This document shows, in pieces, positions 11,185 to 21,402 of a stretch of DNA of 64,000 bases; the stretch's first letter is position 1, and each line of letters opens with the position of its first letter. The notes beneath the pieces were generated by a model, which was not told the origin of the DNA, made no database searches, and saw nothing but the letters and a program-made list of their open reading frames with translations. Origin of the DNA: Massilia sp. IC2-477 (lineage in GTDB: Bacteria > Pseudomonadota > Gammaproteobacteria > Burkholderiales > Burkholderiaceae_D); the NCBI RefSeq assembly GCF_020707265.1, contig NZ_JAJFEQ010000007.1, positions 248,001 through 312,000 on the forward strand, written 5' to 3'. A program made the translations under genes and the position numbers.

Positions 11185-11669
11185 GTAAATTCCAGCTGCA
11201 GGTCAACGGCAAGGCACAGACGGTCGACGTCGACGCCGACACGCCCCTACTCTACGTGCTGCGCAACGACCTGAAGCTCAACGGCGCCAAGTTCGGCTGC
11301 GGCCTGGGGCAATGCGGCGCCTGCACCGTCATGCTCGACAAGCAGGCCGTGATGTCCTGCCTGGTGCCGGTATCGATGGTCGGCGCACGCGCCGTGCGCA
11401 CGGTGGAATCGGGCGGCACGCGCTGGGTCCCCGCTTCGGTGCTGCAGCAGGCCTTCGTCGACGAGCAGGCCGCCCAGTGCGGCTACTGCATCGCCGGCAT
11501 GATCATGCGCGCCACCGCCCTGTTCGAGCAGGTGGCCTCACCCACCGACGCCCAGATCCAGGCCTGGATGCAGCCGAACCTGTGCCGCTGCGGCACCCAC
11601 ATGCGCATCCTGCGCGCGGTACGCCGCGCCGCCGACGTGCTGGCGGCCCAGCCGATCCGGAACTACTGA
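11181..11669 (+). CDS. [2Fe-2S] subunit of a periplasmic aldehyde/isoquinoline oxidoreductase
   Basis: A 162-residue iron-sulfur protein with two domains. The plant-ferredoxin-like N-terminus has CGLGQCGAC plus a following Cys, and the helical C-terminal domain has CGYC and CRC for the second cluster. It matches the small subunits of the xanthine oxidase family (IorA, AldF/PaoA-like). Translation starts at GTG 11181, overlapping the cytochrome stop, and its TGA overlaps the next ATG by one base. No signal of its own is visible, so export as a complex with the Tat-bearing large subunit is the likely route. Confidence 0.92.
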   Translation: MSKFQLQVNGKAQTVDVDADTPLLYVLRNDLKLNGAKFGCGLGQCGACTVMLDKQAVMSCLVPVSMVGARAVRTVESGGTRWVPASVLQQAFVDEQAAQCGYCIAGMIMRATALFEQVASPTDAQIQAWMQPNLCRCGTHMRILRAVRRAADVLAAQPIRNY

Positions 11670-13876
11670 TGACGGCGCAAACCGCTCCGCGTCCAGGCCG
11701 GCGCCGCTTCCTCGCCGGGGGCGGCGCCCTGACCCTGTCCTTCGCGCTGCCGCTGCCGGCCAGCGCGGCGCTGCCGGGCAGCCTGGAAACCGAGCCCTGG
11801 CTCGACGCCTGGATCCGCGTGGGCGCCGACAACCGCGTCACCCTCTTCACCGGCAAGGTGGAACTGGGCCAGGGCATCCGCACCGCACTGCTGCAGGTGG
11901 CGGCGCACGAGCTGCAGATCGACCCGGGGCGCATGGTATTGATCACGGCCGACACCGAACGCACGCCGGACGAAGGCTATACCGCGGGCAGCCATTCGAT
12001 GCAGGACAGCGCTACCGCGATCCGTTACGCCGCCGGCCAGGTGCGCGCCCTGCTGCACGACAAGGCGGCCGCCCACCTCAAGGTGCCGGCCGCCGCGCTG
12101 GCGCAGGACAACAGCGTGTTTCGCGCCCCCGACGGCCGCCGGGTCAGCTTCAGCGACCTGGTGGCGGCCAGCGAGCTGCACGTGCGCGCCGGCGACACCC
12201 TGCCGCCACGCCCGCCGAACGCGCGGCGCTGGATCGGCACGCACCTGCCGCGGGTCGACATCCCGAACAAGCTCAAGGGCTACCTCACCTACATCCAGGA
12301 CATCCGCTTGCCCGCCATGGTGCACGCGCGCGTGGTGCGCCCGCCTGCCCCGGATGCGCGCCTGCTCGGCGTCGATACCAGCCAGGTTGCGCGCATGAGC
12401 GGCGTGCTCGAGGTGGTGCAGGATGGGCGCTTCCTGGCCGTGATCGCCGACGAGGAGTACCGCGCCATCAAGGCCGCCAGGGCGCTGGCGCTGGCGGCGC
12501 GCTGGGAAGTTCCGCCGCGGCCGCAAGTCACGCGCGACGTGGCGGCCTTCGTGCGCAGCCTGCCGGCCCAGCCGCAGCAGGTGCTGGCGCGCGGCGTCCC
12601 GGCGGCTGCACGTGCGGCGGGCAAGACCCTGCGCGCCAGCTACACCCGCCCCTACCAGCTGCACGCCTCGATCGGCCCTTCCTGCGCAATCGCGCTGCGC
12701 GAGGGCAGCCGCTATACGGTGTGGACCCACGCCCAGGGCGTGTTCCCCCTGCGCCGCGCGCTGGCCGAGCTCCTGGACGTGCCGGAAAACGCGATCCGCT
12801 GCATCCACGCCGAAGGCCCCGGCTGCTACGGCCACAACGGCGCCGACGACGCGGCGGCCGACGCGGCGCTGCTGGCGCGCGTCTTCCCCGACGTCCCGGT
12901 GCGGGTGCAGTGGATGCGCGAGGACGAACATGGCTGGGAACCCTTCGGCCCCCCGATGGTGGCCGACGTCGCCGCCACGCTGGATGCGGGTGGCCGCATC
13001 GTCGACTGGCAGTACGAGGTCTGGAGCCAGGCCCACGCGACCCGCCCGGGGCGCGCCGGCAACCTGCTCGGCGCGACCCTGCTGGCGCGGCCCTTCATCC
13101 CGCCTGTCCCCAAACCCCTGCCCCAGCCGGAAGGCGGTGGCGACCGCAATGCGATTCCGTATTACGCGCTGCCGAACGCGCGCGTGACCCACCGCTTCCA
13201 GCCGGCCGGCCCGTGGCGCACCTCGGCCCTGCGCTCGCTCGGCGCCTACTGCAACGTGTTCGCGATCGAAAGCTTCATGGACGAGCTGGCGCGCGCCGCC
13301 CGCATCGATCCGGTGGCCTTCCGCTTGCGCCACCTGAATGACGCGCGCGCGATCGAGGTGGTGAAGCTGGCCGCGGCGAAGTTCGGCTGGAATGCCTACA
13401 AGCGCAGCCCGCGGCGCGGACGCGGCTTCGCATTTGCCCGCTACAAGAATTCCGCCGCCTACTGCGCCATCGCGCTGGAAGTCGAGGTGGCGCTCGATAC
13501 CGGCTTTGTGCGCATCGTGCGCGCCGACGCCGCCGTCGATTGCGGCGAAGTGGTGAGTCCGGACGGAGTGCGCAACCAGATCGAGGGCGGCCTGGTCCAG
13601 TCGAGCAGCTGGACCCTGATGGAACAGGTCCACTTCGAGGCCGGCAAGGTCGCGAGCCTGGACTGGGGCGGCTATCCGATCCTGCGCTTCAGCGGGGTGC
13701 CGCAGGGGGTGACGGTGCACCTGCTGGACCGTCCCGGCCAGCCCTTCCTGGGCACGGGAGAAGCGTCCCAGGGACCGGCCGCGGCGGCGCTGGCCAATGC
13801 CGTGGCGGACGCCTGCGGCGTGCGCGTGCGCGACCTGCCGCTGGACCGCGAGCGCCTGCGCCGGCTCGCGACCTGA
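11669..13876 (+). CDS. Molybdenum-binding subunit of aldehyde/isoquinoline 1-oxidoreductase family
   Basis: A 735-residue large subunit. A twin-arginine signal (RRRFLAGGGALTLSFALPLPASA) shows export in folded form with cofactor. The mature sequence has the IorB/AldH pattern, including a GKVELGQGIRTALLQVAAHEL molybdopterin motif near residue 75, a GAGDD-like GPGCYGHNGADDAAADAALL segment, and the C-terminal GTGEASQGPAAAALANAVADA that carries the catalytic Glu. With the Fe-S and cytochrome subunits it should oxidise an aldehyde or N-heterocycle in the periplasm. The substrate cannot be read from sequence. No maturation factor (XdhC/MocA-like) gene is adjacent. Confidence 0.93.
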   Translation: MTAQTAPRPGRRRFLAGGGALTLSFALPLPASAALPGSLETEPWLDAWIRVGADNRVTLFTGKVELGQGIRTALLQVAAHELQIDPGRMVLITADTERTPDEGYTAGSHSMQDSATAIRYAAGQVRALLHDKAAAHLKVPAAALAQDNSVFRAPDGRRVSFSDLVAASELHVRAGDTLPPRPPNARRWIGTHLPRVDIPNKLKGYLTYIQDIRLPAMVHARVVRPPAPDARLLGVDTSQVARMSGVLEVVQDGRFLAVIADEEYRAIKAARALALAARWEVPPRPQVTRDVAAFVRSLPAQPQQVLARGVPAAARAAGKTLRASYTRPYQLHASIGPSCAIALREGSRYTVWTHAQGVFPLRRALAELLDVPENAIRCIHAEGPGCYGHNGADDAAADAALLARVFPDVPVRVQWMREDEHGWEPFGPPMVADVAATLDAGGRIVDWQYEVWSQAHATRPGRAGNLLGATLLARPFIPPVPKPLPQPEGGGDRNAIPYYALPNARVTHRFQPAGPWRTSALRSLGAYCNVFAIESFMDELARAARIDPVAFRLRHLNDARAIEVVKLAAAKFGWNAYKRSPRRGRGFAFARYKNSAAYCAIALEVEVALDTGFVRIVRADAAVDCGEVVSPDGVRNQIEGGLVQSSSWTLMEQVHFEAGKVASLDWGGYPILRFSGVPQGVTVHLLDRPGQPFLGTGEASQGPAAAALANAVADACGVRVRDLPLDRERLRRLAT

Positions 13877-13883
13877 GCTGGGT

Positions 13884-15050
13884 TCAGGCCTGGCGGGTTT
13901 CCTGCGGCGCCGGGTGGTCTTCGGCCGCGGCGGCGCTGTCGCGCATGCGCATGCGCAGGCTGGCTTCGCGGTCGATCAGGAAGGCCACCAGCAGCACCAG
14001 GCCGGTGAAGGTCGTGCTCAGGTTGCGCAGTTCGCCGGTGGCGCAGAAGGCCAGGAACAGCGGCAGGTTGACCAGGGCAGAAATGGCCAGGTGGCGGCGC
14101 ACCACGCGCGGCGCCAGAGGCCAGGCCCGCCACAGCACGATGCCGAGCACCGCCAGGGTGCCGACGAAGGCGCGCGAGGGGCCGACCAGGCCATAGGTGG
14201 TCTCGAGGCGGAAATACGGGTTGCCCGACAGGTAGGCCTGGATGTTGGCCAGCAGGTGGAACTCGAGCGCGCCGCCGAAGGCTTCCAGGTAGGCCGCCTT
14301 CAGGGCGACGTTCATCAGGCCCGCGAACAGCACCAGCACGCCCACCGCCAGCCACGCGTTGCGGCGCGACTGGTGCCGGCGCAGCAGCGGATACAGGGCC
14401 GGCAGCACGAAGAAGAAGGTCTCCTTGTTCAGGGTTGCCACCAGCACCAGGGCCGCCAGCGCCACCAGGCGTCCGCGTAGCGCCAGCAGGAAGGCCAGGC
14501 TGGCGAACAGCAGTTCCGCCGTGTCATAGAAATAACCGCCGACGGTCTGCAGGTAGGGAAAGGCGAGCGCGAAGGCGGTCGGCGCCAGCACCGCCGCCAG
14601 CGGCGACACATTGAAATGCAGGAGGATCCGGCGCAGCACGAACAGGCTGCCCAGCAGCGAGAGGAAGCTGGCGTACCAGACGATCGCATAGCGGAAGCGC
14701 GCGCTGTCCGTGGTCCCCGGCTGGCTCTTGGCAAAGGTCTCGTCCGGACGGAAGCGCTTGGCGACGCGCTCCTTGAGGCGATCGGAGGCGACGGCGTCGA
14801 GCCGGCGCGCCAGGTCCGGCACCAGCTGGCGATACACGAAGGGCTTGTGCGCTTCCATCTCGAGCATGGCGGCCACCCCGAAGCGCGGATCGCCGTCGCG
14901 CAGCCCCCACTTGCCGGCAAAGCCGGAAAAAGCGGCGGCGGCCACGATCCAGAAGAAGGCGAACAGCAGGAAACCGCCGGCCGCGCGCGACATGGCGCCC
15001 TGGCTGGCGGGAGAGGTAACGGGAAGCAGGTGAACGGTATCGGATGGCAT
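13884..15050 (-). CDS. Polytopic membrane protein of unknown function
   Basis: A 388-residue inner-membrane protein with about nine hydrophobic segments (for example GGFLLFAFFWIVAAAAFSGFA, YAIVWYASFLSLLGSLFVL, LAALVLVATLNKETFFFVLPALYPLL). Between helices 1 and 2 lies a charged periplasmic loop with PFVYRQLVPDLARRLD. The arrangement recalls GT-C type or Wzy/Lig-like membrane enzymes, but there is no convincing catalytic motif, so I leave function open. The NKETFFF segment is typical of polyprenyl-sugar-using families. It converges with the molybdoenzyme gene with a 7-base gap. Confidence 0.7.
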   Translation of the reverse strand: MPSDTVHLLPVTSPASQGAMSRAAGGFLLFAFFWIVAAAAFSGFAGKWGLRDGDPRFGVAAMLEMEAHKPFVYRQLVPDLARRLDAVASDRLKERVAKRFRPDETFAKSQPGTTDSARFRYAIVWYASFLSLLGSLFVLRRILLHFNVSPLAAVLAPTAFALAFPYLQTVGGYFYDTAELLFASLAFLLALRGRLVALAALVLVATLNKETFFFVLPALYPLLRRHQSRRNAWLAVGVLVLFAGLMNVALKAAYLEAFGGALEFHLLANIQAYLSGNPYFRLETTYGLVGPSRAFVGTLAVLGIVLWRAWPLAPRVVRRHLAISALVNLPLFLAFCATGELRNLSTTFTGLVLLVAFLIDREASLRMRMRDSAAAAEDHPAPQETRQA

Positions 15051-15231
15051 GCTGCAAGGACGTTATCGAAGCCGGGCCACGGCGTCAATATGCCGGGCGC
15101 GAAGGGCGCGCAATTGTATCCGTACAGCCTCACTTCGTCACTCCCTGCCCTCCCCCTGCCCGGCCGTGACAATGGGTGAGTTTGTATGTACGCCTTTTCG
15201 GTAGCATGGTCTGTTTTTCCCTGGACCCGCC

Positions 15232-16152
15232 ATGCAACGATTCCTCATCGCCATCCTGCTGTGCCTGAGCCTGGGCGCCGCCGGCGCACAGGACGCCGCG
15301 CCTGCCCAGCGCACGGCCGAACAGTTCCTCGCCTCGCTCAGCTTCCAGCAGGGGCGGATCACCCTGCCCGGCGGGATCGCCACGCTCGACCTGCCACCCG
15401 CCTTCCGCTACCTGGCGCCCGGCGACAGCGCCCGCCTGCTGGAGCAGGGCTGGGGCAATCCGCCCGGCGCCGGCACGCTCGGCATGATCGTGCCGGCCGG
15501 CGTCAGCCCACTGAGCGAGCAAGGCTGGGGGGTCGTGATCACCTATGAAAAGGACGGCCACGTCAAGGACGACGACGCCGACAGCATCGACTACGACGAA
15601 CTGCTCACCGAGATCAAGGACGGCATCGCCGAGGGCAACAAGGAGCGCAAGGAACAGGGCTATCCCGCGATGACCCTGGTCGGCTGGGCCGAGAAGCCGC
15701 ATTACGACAAGGGCCAGCACAAGCTGTACTGGGCCAAGGAGCTGCGCACCGAGGGCGCGCAGGCGAATGGCCTGAACTACAACATCCGGGTGCTGGGCCG
15801 CGAGGGCGTACTGGTGCTGAACGCCGTGGCGAGCCTGAGCCAGCTGGACCAGATCCGCACCGAGATGCAGCAGGTGACCGCCTTCACCAACTTCAACGCC
15901 GGCCACCGCTACGCCGACTTCAACGCCAGCACCGACAAGGTCGCCGAATACGGCATCGCCGCCCTGGTGGCGGGCGGCGTGGCGGCCAAGCTGGGCTTCT
16001 TCGGCAAGCTGCTGGCGCTGCTGGTCGCCTTCAAGAAGCTGATCATCCTGGGCGTCGCCGCCCTCGCCTCCGTCCTGTGGAAGTTCCTGCGCCGCGAGAA
16101 GCCGGCGCCAGGCCTGCGGAAGGTCGACCTGAGCAAGGGGCCTGAGGCCTGA
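15232..16152 (+). CDS. DUF2167 membrane-anchored exported protein
   Basis: A 306-residue protein with a signal peptide (MQRFLIAILLCLSLGAAGAQ), a roughly 200-residue extracytoplasmic domain, then a Gly/Ala-rich membrane segment (YGIAALVAGGVAAKLGFFGKLLALLVAFKKLIILG) and a short basic tail. The motifs ATLDLPPAFRYLAPGDSARLLEQGWGNPP and FNAGHRYADFN are typical of DUF2167, a family without known activity. The DDDADSIDYDELL segment is strongly acidic. A palindromic repeat starts 11 bases downstream. Confidence 0.82.
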   Translation: MQRFLIAILLCLSLGAAGAQDAAPAQRTAEQFLASLSFQQGRITLPGGIATLDLPPAFRYLAPGDSARLLEQGWGNPPGAGTLGMIVPAGVSPLSEQGWGVVITYEKDGHVKDDDADSIDYDELLTEIKDGIAEGNKERKEQGYPAMTLVGWAEKPHYDKGQHKLYWAKELRTEGAQANGLNYNIRVLGREGVLVLNAVASLSQLDQIRTEMQQVTAFTNFNAGHRYADFNASTDKVAEYGIAALVAGGVAAKLGFFGKLLALLVAFKKLIILGVAALASVLWKFLRREKPAPGLRKVDLSKGPEA

Positions 16153-16163
16153 TGGGTAGAGCC

Positions 16164-16274
16164 AGGGTCAGGTCTGACATCTGGACACGGCCTCTACAGT
16201 GCACATGCTGTCAAGGCAGGGCTCGTGTCCGAATGTCAGACCTGACCCTCATTGATCGTGACCCTCATTGATCG
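16164..16274. repeat. Inverted palindromic repeat with a tandem 16-mer
   Basis: The arm at 16164-16192 (starting AGGGTCAGGTCTGACAT) pairs almost perfectly with the arm at 16220-16249 (ending ATGTCAGACCTGACCCT); the 27-base loop is not conserved-looking. It is followed by two exact copies of TGACCCTCATTGATCG at 16243-16258 and 16259-16274. GGGTCAGGTCTGAC-type repeats are, from memory, frequent in Massilia-related genomes. The gap before the element shares TGATGGGTAG with the REP at 6928. Confidence 0.75.
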
Positions 16275-16325
16275 ATGCGGCCTTCCTGCGCCGCGCCCTC
16301 GGCCCGGCGCAGGAACACCAGGTGC

Positions 16326-17128
16326 TCAGTTCACCGCTTTCCAGAACATGTAAGCCGCCAGCGCATACAGGATCACCGCAAACACCTTCTGCAGCTGCCG
16401 CACCGGCATCCGGTGCGCGGTGCGCGCGCCGAGCGGCGCCATGCTCACGCTGGCCAGCACGATGATGGCCAGCGCAGGCAGGTAGATGAAGCCCAGCGAA
16501 TACGGCGGCAGGCCGGGTTCGCCCCAGCCGAAATAGATGTTCGAGATGGTGCCCGACAGCGCGATCGGGAAGCCCAGCGCCGCGCTGGTGGCGACCGCAT
16601 TATGAATGCGCACACCGCACCAGGTCATGAAGGGCACCGACACGAAACCGCCGCCCGCGCCGACGATGCCCGACAGCGTGCCGATCAGGCCACCGGTCGC
16701 GAACATCCCCGGCGCTGCGGGCAGCTCACGCGCCGCGGCGGGCTTTTTCCCGATCAGCATCTGGGTGGCCGAAAAGGCGACGAACACGCCGAAGAAGGCT
16801 GCCAGCACGGTCGAATCCATCTGCTTGCCGATCCACGGACCGATCCAGGAGCCGACCAGGATGCCCGGCGCCAGCAGCTTCACCACCGGCCACAGGACTG
16901 CGCCGTGCTTGTGGTGGGCGCGTACCGAGGACAGGGAGGTGAACAGGATGGTGGCGAGCGAGGTGGCGATGGCCATGTGGATGGTCAGTTCCGGCGCGAA
17001 GCCACGCGCGGTAAAGATCATGGTGATGAAAGGGACCAGCACCATGCCGCCGCCGATGCCGAGCAGGCCGGCCGCGAAGCCGCCGAAGGTGCCCATTGCC
17101 AGCAGGGCGAGGATCAGGCCGAGGTCCA

Positions 17129-17129
<1 letters not shown>
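16326..17129 (-). CDS. TauE/SafE-family sulfite/anion exporter
   Basis: A 267-residue membrane protein with about eight transmembrane helices and the internal two-repeat design of TauE/SafE: GTFGGFAAGLLGIGGGMVLVPF at the start of repeat one and GLIGTLSGIVGAGGGFVSVPFM in repeat two. Family members export sulfite, sulfoacetate or similar organosulfur anions. Its ATG overlaps the TGA of the EVE-domain gene by one base, so both are transcribed together. The substrate is not indicated by context. Confidence 0.9.
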
Positions 17130-17596
<467 letters not shown>

Positions 17597-17621
17597 CGAA
17601 TCTCCATCGACAAGCACCAAT

Positions 17622-17657
17622 AAAAAAAGCGGCTGCGTACCAAGGTGCGCAACCGCT
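17622..17657 (-). terminator. Rho-independent terminator downstream of 6S RNA
   Basis: On the minus strand, AGCGGTTGCG pairs with CGCAGCCGCT (one G-U pair) and is followed by a run of seven T. It lies directly beyond the 3' end of the 6S RNA and before the EVE gene. Confidence 0.8.
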
Positions 17658-17659
17658 CG

Positions 17660-17848
17660 TGTGTGTAGCCCCGCCTGTGTCGTTATTGCCGGCATCCCGA
17701 ACCAAAAGGCTCAAGGTGGTCGCAGTCAGCTCGATTTCGGGTTCGTCAGACTAGTGACGCTCGCGCCCACCAGGCATGTCCCGCAACCTATGCGAAAGAA
17801 TGGTTCAAGGAATATATGACAAATCTCGAACACCGCAGGGTAGAGCGC
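17660..17848 (-). ncRNA. ssrS: 6S RNA
   Basis: A roughly 180-base non-coding stretch directly downstream of zapA, the conserved location of ssrS in beta- and gammaproteobacteria. On the minus strand it begins near CTACCCTGCGGTGTTCGAG and ends near CGACACAGGCGGGGCTAC, which together can form the imperfect closing stem of 6S RNA; the middle holds CCTTGAGCC and CCTTGAACC segments able to form the long arm flanking the open bubble. 6S RNA mimics an open promoter and sequesters sigma70 RNA polymerase in stationary phase. Ends are approximate. A covariance search would settle them. Confidence 0.78.
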
Positions 17849-17900
17849 AGTTTACTCTGTTGACCGAGCATGTCAACCGAAACTGAATCCAATCCGACAT

Positions 17901-18212
17901 TCAGGACAGATTTTCCTGCGTCGACAAAGCCTTGTCGAGGACGGTGTGCATCGCTTCCAGCTTCTGCTTCACTTCCAGGATCGACATGTCGGACAGGGGG
18001 CCCTGGGGCGATTTGACCGACAGGAACTCCGCCGCCACGCTGAGCGCCGCCATGACCGCGATGCGGTCGGTGCCCCGGACCTTGCCCGAGTCGCGCAGCG
18101 CACACATCTTGCCGTCCAGGTAGCTGACCGCCTCGCGCAGGGTGCGCTCTTCGCCTTCGCGACAGGCCAGGCGGTAGGGCTGGCCCATGATGGTGCAATC
18201 GAGATGGATCAT
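17901..18212 (-). CDS. zapA: Cell division protein ZapA
   Basis: A 103-residue protein that binds FtsZ filaments and promotes their bundling at midcell. The ZapA fold is evident: an N-terminal strand pair (IHLDCTIMGQPYRLACREGEERTLREAVSYLDGKM) and then a long helix ending in a coiled coil (ILEVKQKLEAMHTVLDKAL). It overlaps the upstream ZapB-like gene by ATGA at 18209-18212 and is followed by 6S RNA, which is the usual arrangement. Confidence 0.93.
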   Translation of the reverse strand: MIHLDCTIMGQPYRLACREGEERTLREAVSYLDGKMCALRDSGKVRGTDRIAVMAALSVAAEFLSVKSPQGPLSDMSILEVKQKLEAMHTVLDKALSTQENLS

Positions 18213-18454
18213 TGGGTAGCCTCGTTCGCTTCGTCGGCGTCATCCTCGGGCGCAGGGGCTTCCGGCAGGGGAAGCTCGGCGAGCAGCGCTTCGACACGGT
18301 ACTGGGCCTGGACCAGCCGCTCCTTGAACTCCTGGTTCTCGGCGCTGAGCAGGCTGTTGGCCTGGCGCAGCAGGTAGTTCTCGGCGCGCAGCGACTGGGT
18401 CAGCTGGGCGAGCCGGTCGATCTTGTCGGAGAGGTCTTGAAATTCGGAAATCAT
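18209..18454 (-). CDS. ZapB-like small coiled-coil protein
   Basis: An 81-residue protein, almost all a heptad coiled coil (FQDLSDKIDRLAQLTQSLRAENYLLRQANSLLSAENQEFKERL), with an acidic Pro-rich tail. It belongs to the short coiled-coil proteins found just before zapA in betaproteobacteria and resembles ZapB, which bridges ZapA and MatP. Translational coupling with zapA (4-base overlap) supports a division role, but direct ZapB equivalence is inferred. Confidence 0.75.
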   Translation of the reverse strand: MISEFQDLSDKIDRLAQLTQSLRAENYLLRQANSLLSAENQEFKERLVQAQYRVEALLAELPLPEAPAPEDDADEANEATQ

Positions 18455-18696
18455 TCGACACTATAGAACTGAGTTCGTTTTTCCGTCAACCGAATCGCGC
18501 CTCCATCAAGGGGAGGACGGCGTCCGGGCCGTCGCCATGGGGCGCGCCCATGGGCGAGCGCCATCCGTGTGGCCCCCTGTTGCGATTCCGGTGTACGCTG
18601 CCCGGCTATTGTCGCGGATGCCACGGGCGAGAGTGTACAACCCATCTATTGGATTGTGTTTTCGCAAAAAAGTCGGTTCGATCCCCCACATTCCCG

Positions 18697-18726
18697 CTTG
18701 AAATGGGAAGTTATGATCCCTATAAT
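18697..18726 (+). promoter_or_regulatory. groESL promoter, overlapping sigma70 and sigma32-type elements
   Basis: TTGAAA at 18698-18703 and TATAAT at 18721-18726 are separated by 17 bases, a near-ideal sigma70 promoter. The same bases read as a heat-shock promoter: CTTGAAA at 18697-18703, 14 bases, then CCCTATAAT at 18718. The rest of the 18455-18840 gap contains CIRCE and nothing else that I can identify. Confidence 0.8.
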
Positions 18727-18735
18727 CATGTTGCG

Positions 18736-18762
18736 TTAGCACTCGTCGATTGAGAGTGCTAA
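18736..18762. promoter_or_regulatory. CIRCE operator (HrcA binding site)
   Basis: TTAGCACTC, a 9-base spacer, and GAGTGCTAA form the exact 27-base CIRCE consensus. It starts 9 bases after the -10 box, so HrcA bound here would block transcription start of groESL until heat stress titrates it. Confidence 0.95.
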
Positions 18763-18839
18763 CAACCGTTTCCAGGCCGACGCCCTCCGGCGGCGGCACC
18801 GAATAGCTAGTCAAACCACTGAAAAATAAGGAGTTTTGC

Positions 18840-19130
18840 ATGAACCTTCGTCCTCTGCACGATCGCGTAATCGTGAAGCGTCTCGACCAGGAAACCAAAA
18901 CTGCATCCGGCCTGATCATCCCAGACGCGGCTGCCGAGAAGCCGGACCAGGGCGAGATCCTCGCCGTCGGCAACGGCAAGGTGCAGGAAAACGGCCAGGT
19001 TCGCCCGCTGGAAGTGAAGGTCGGTGACCGCGTCCTGTTCGGCAAGTACTCGGGCCAGGCCGTCAAGGTCGATGGCCAGGAACTGCTGGTCATGCGCGAA
19101 GAAGACATCATGGCCGTCGTGGCCCAGTAA
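18840..19130 (+). CDS. groES: Co-chaperonin GroES
   Basis: The 96-residue 10-kDa chaperonin that caps the GroEL ring. The sequence [31 protein letters not shown] contains the conserved start and mobile loop, and the end EDIMAVV is canonical. AAGGAG ends 8 bases before the ATG. It is first in the groESL operon, under CIRCE and a dual-type promoter. Confidence 0.98.
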   Translation: MNLRPLHDRVIVKRLDQETKTASGLIIPDAAAEKPDQGEILAVGNGKVQENGQVRPLEVKVGDRVLFGKYSGQAVKVDGQELLVMREEDIMAVVAQ

Positions 19131-19173
19131 TCCTCCTCGTATAGAACATTCACGAATTCATTCGGAGAAATAA

Positions 19174-20823
<1,650 letters not shown>

Positions 20824-20842
20824 TTCGTCCCCGCACGAAAAT

Positions 20843-20879
20843 AAAAGCCTGCAGGGTTCGCGCCCTGCAGGCTTTTTTC
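20843..20879. terminator. groESL rho-independent terminator
   Basis: AAAGCCTGCAGGG pairs with CCCTGCAGGCTTT across a 6-base loop and is followed by T-run. The A-rich left flank lets it also serve the convergent DoxX gene. Confidence 0.92.
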
Positions 20880-20891
20880 ATTGGTGCGCCT

Positions 20892-21329
20892 CTACCGGCA
20901 GGCGGCGATGGCGGCACTGCGCAGGCGCCGCGTGTCGGCCGACGAGGACAGCGCAGCCGCCCCGTCACCGATGCGGGCATGCAGCAGCGTGGCCATCATC
21001 AGGATCGCCGGGTACAGCCAGCCGCCACCCGGGATGTTGTCAAACCAGCCGTTGCCGGTGTGGGCGACCAGGGCGCCGGCCAGCAGGGGCAGCAGCACCA
21101 GCGACGCGATCCGGCCGTGCAGGCCGAGGATGATCAGGGCGCCGCCGGCGAGTTCCAGCAGGGCCACCGGCCAGGCCATCGGCGTCGGCATGCCCTCGAG
21201 GGCCAGGAAGCTGCCGAGCGCCGGGACGCAGAAGGCGGCCAGTTTCAGGAAAGCGTGCGAGAGCCAGGCGGAGCCGAGGGCGAGGCGCAGCAGCAGGGCA
21301 GCATAGGGAGTCAGGTTGTAGCGGGTCAT
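20892..21329 (-). CDS. DoxX-family membrane protein
   Basis: A 145-residue protein with four hydrophobic helices, matching DoxX: LLLRLALGSAWLSHAFLKL, GMPTPMAWPVALLELAGGALIILGL and NGWFDNIPGGGWLYPAILMMATLLHA. DoxX-like proteins are small quinol- or redox-linked membrane proteins of unclear activity. It is divergent from a LysR gene across 73 bases; that regulator very likely controls it. ATG at 21329 follows a weak ribosome site. Confidence 0.88.
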   Translation of the reverse strand: MTRYNLTPYAALLLRLALGSAWLSHAFLKLAAFCVPALGSFLALEGMPTPMAWPVALLELAGGALIILGLHGRIASLVLLPLLAGALVAHTGNGWFDNIPGGGWLYPAILMMATLLHARIGDGAAALSSSADTRRLRSAAIAACR

Positions 21330-21402
21330 GGTAGTCTCTTGCGCTGGTGGTTGACGAGGACCCCACTCTATCGGCGCAACCGGACGAATAAAATAAGCAG
21401 CC

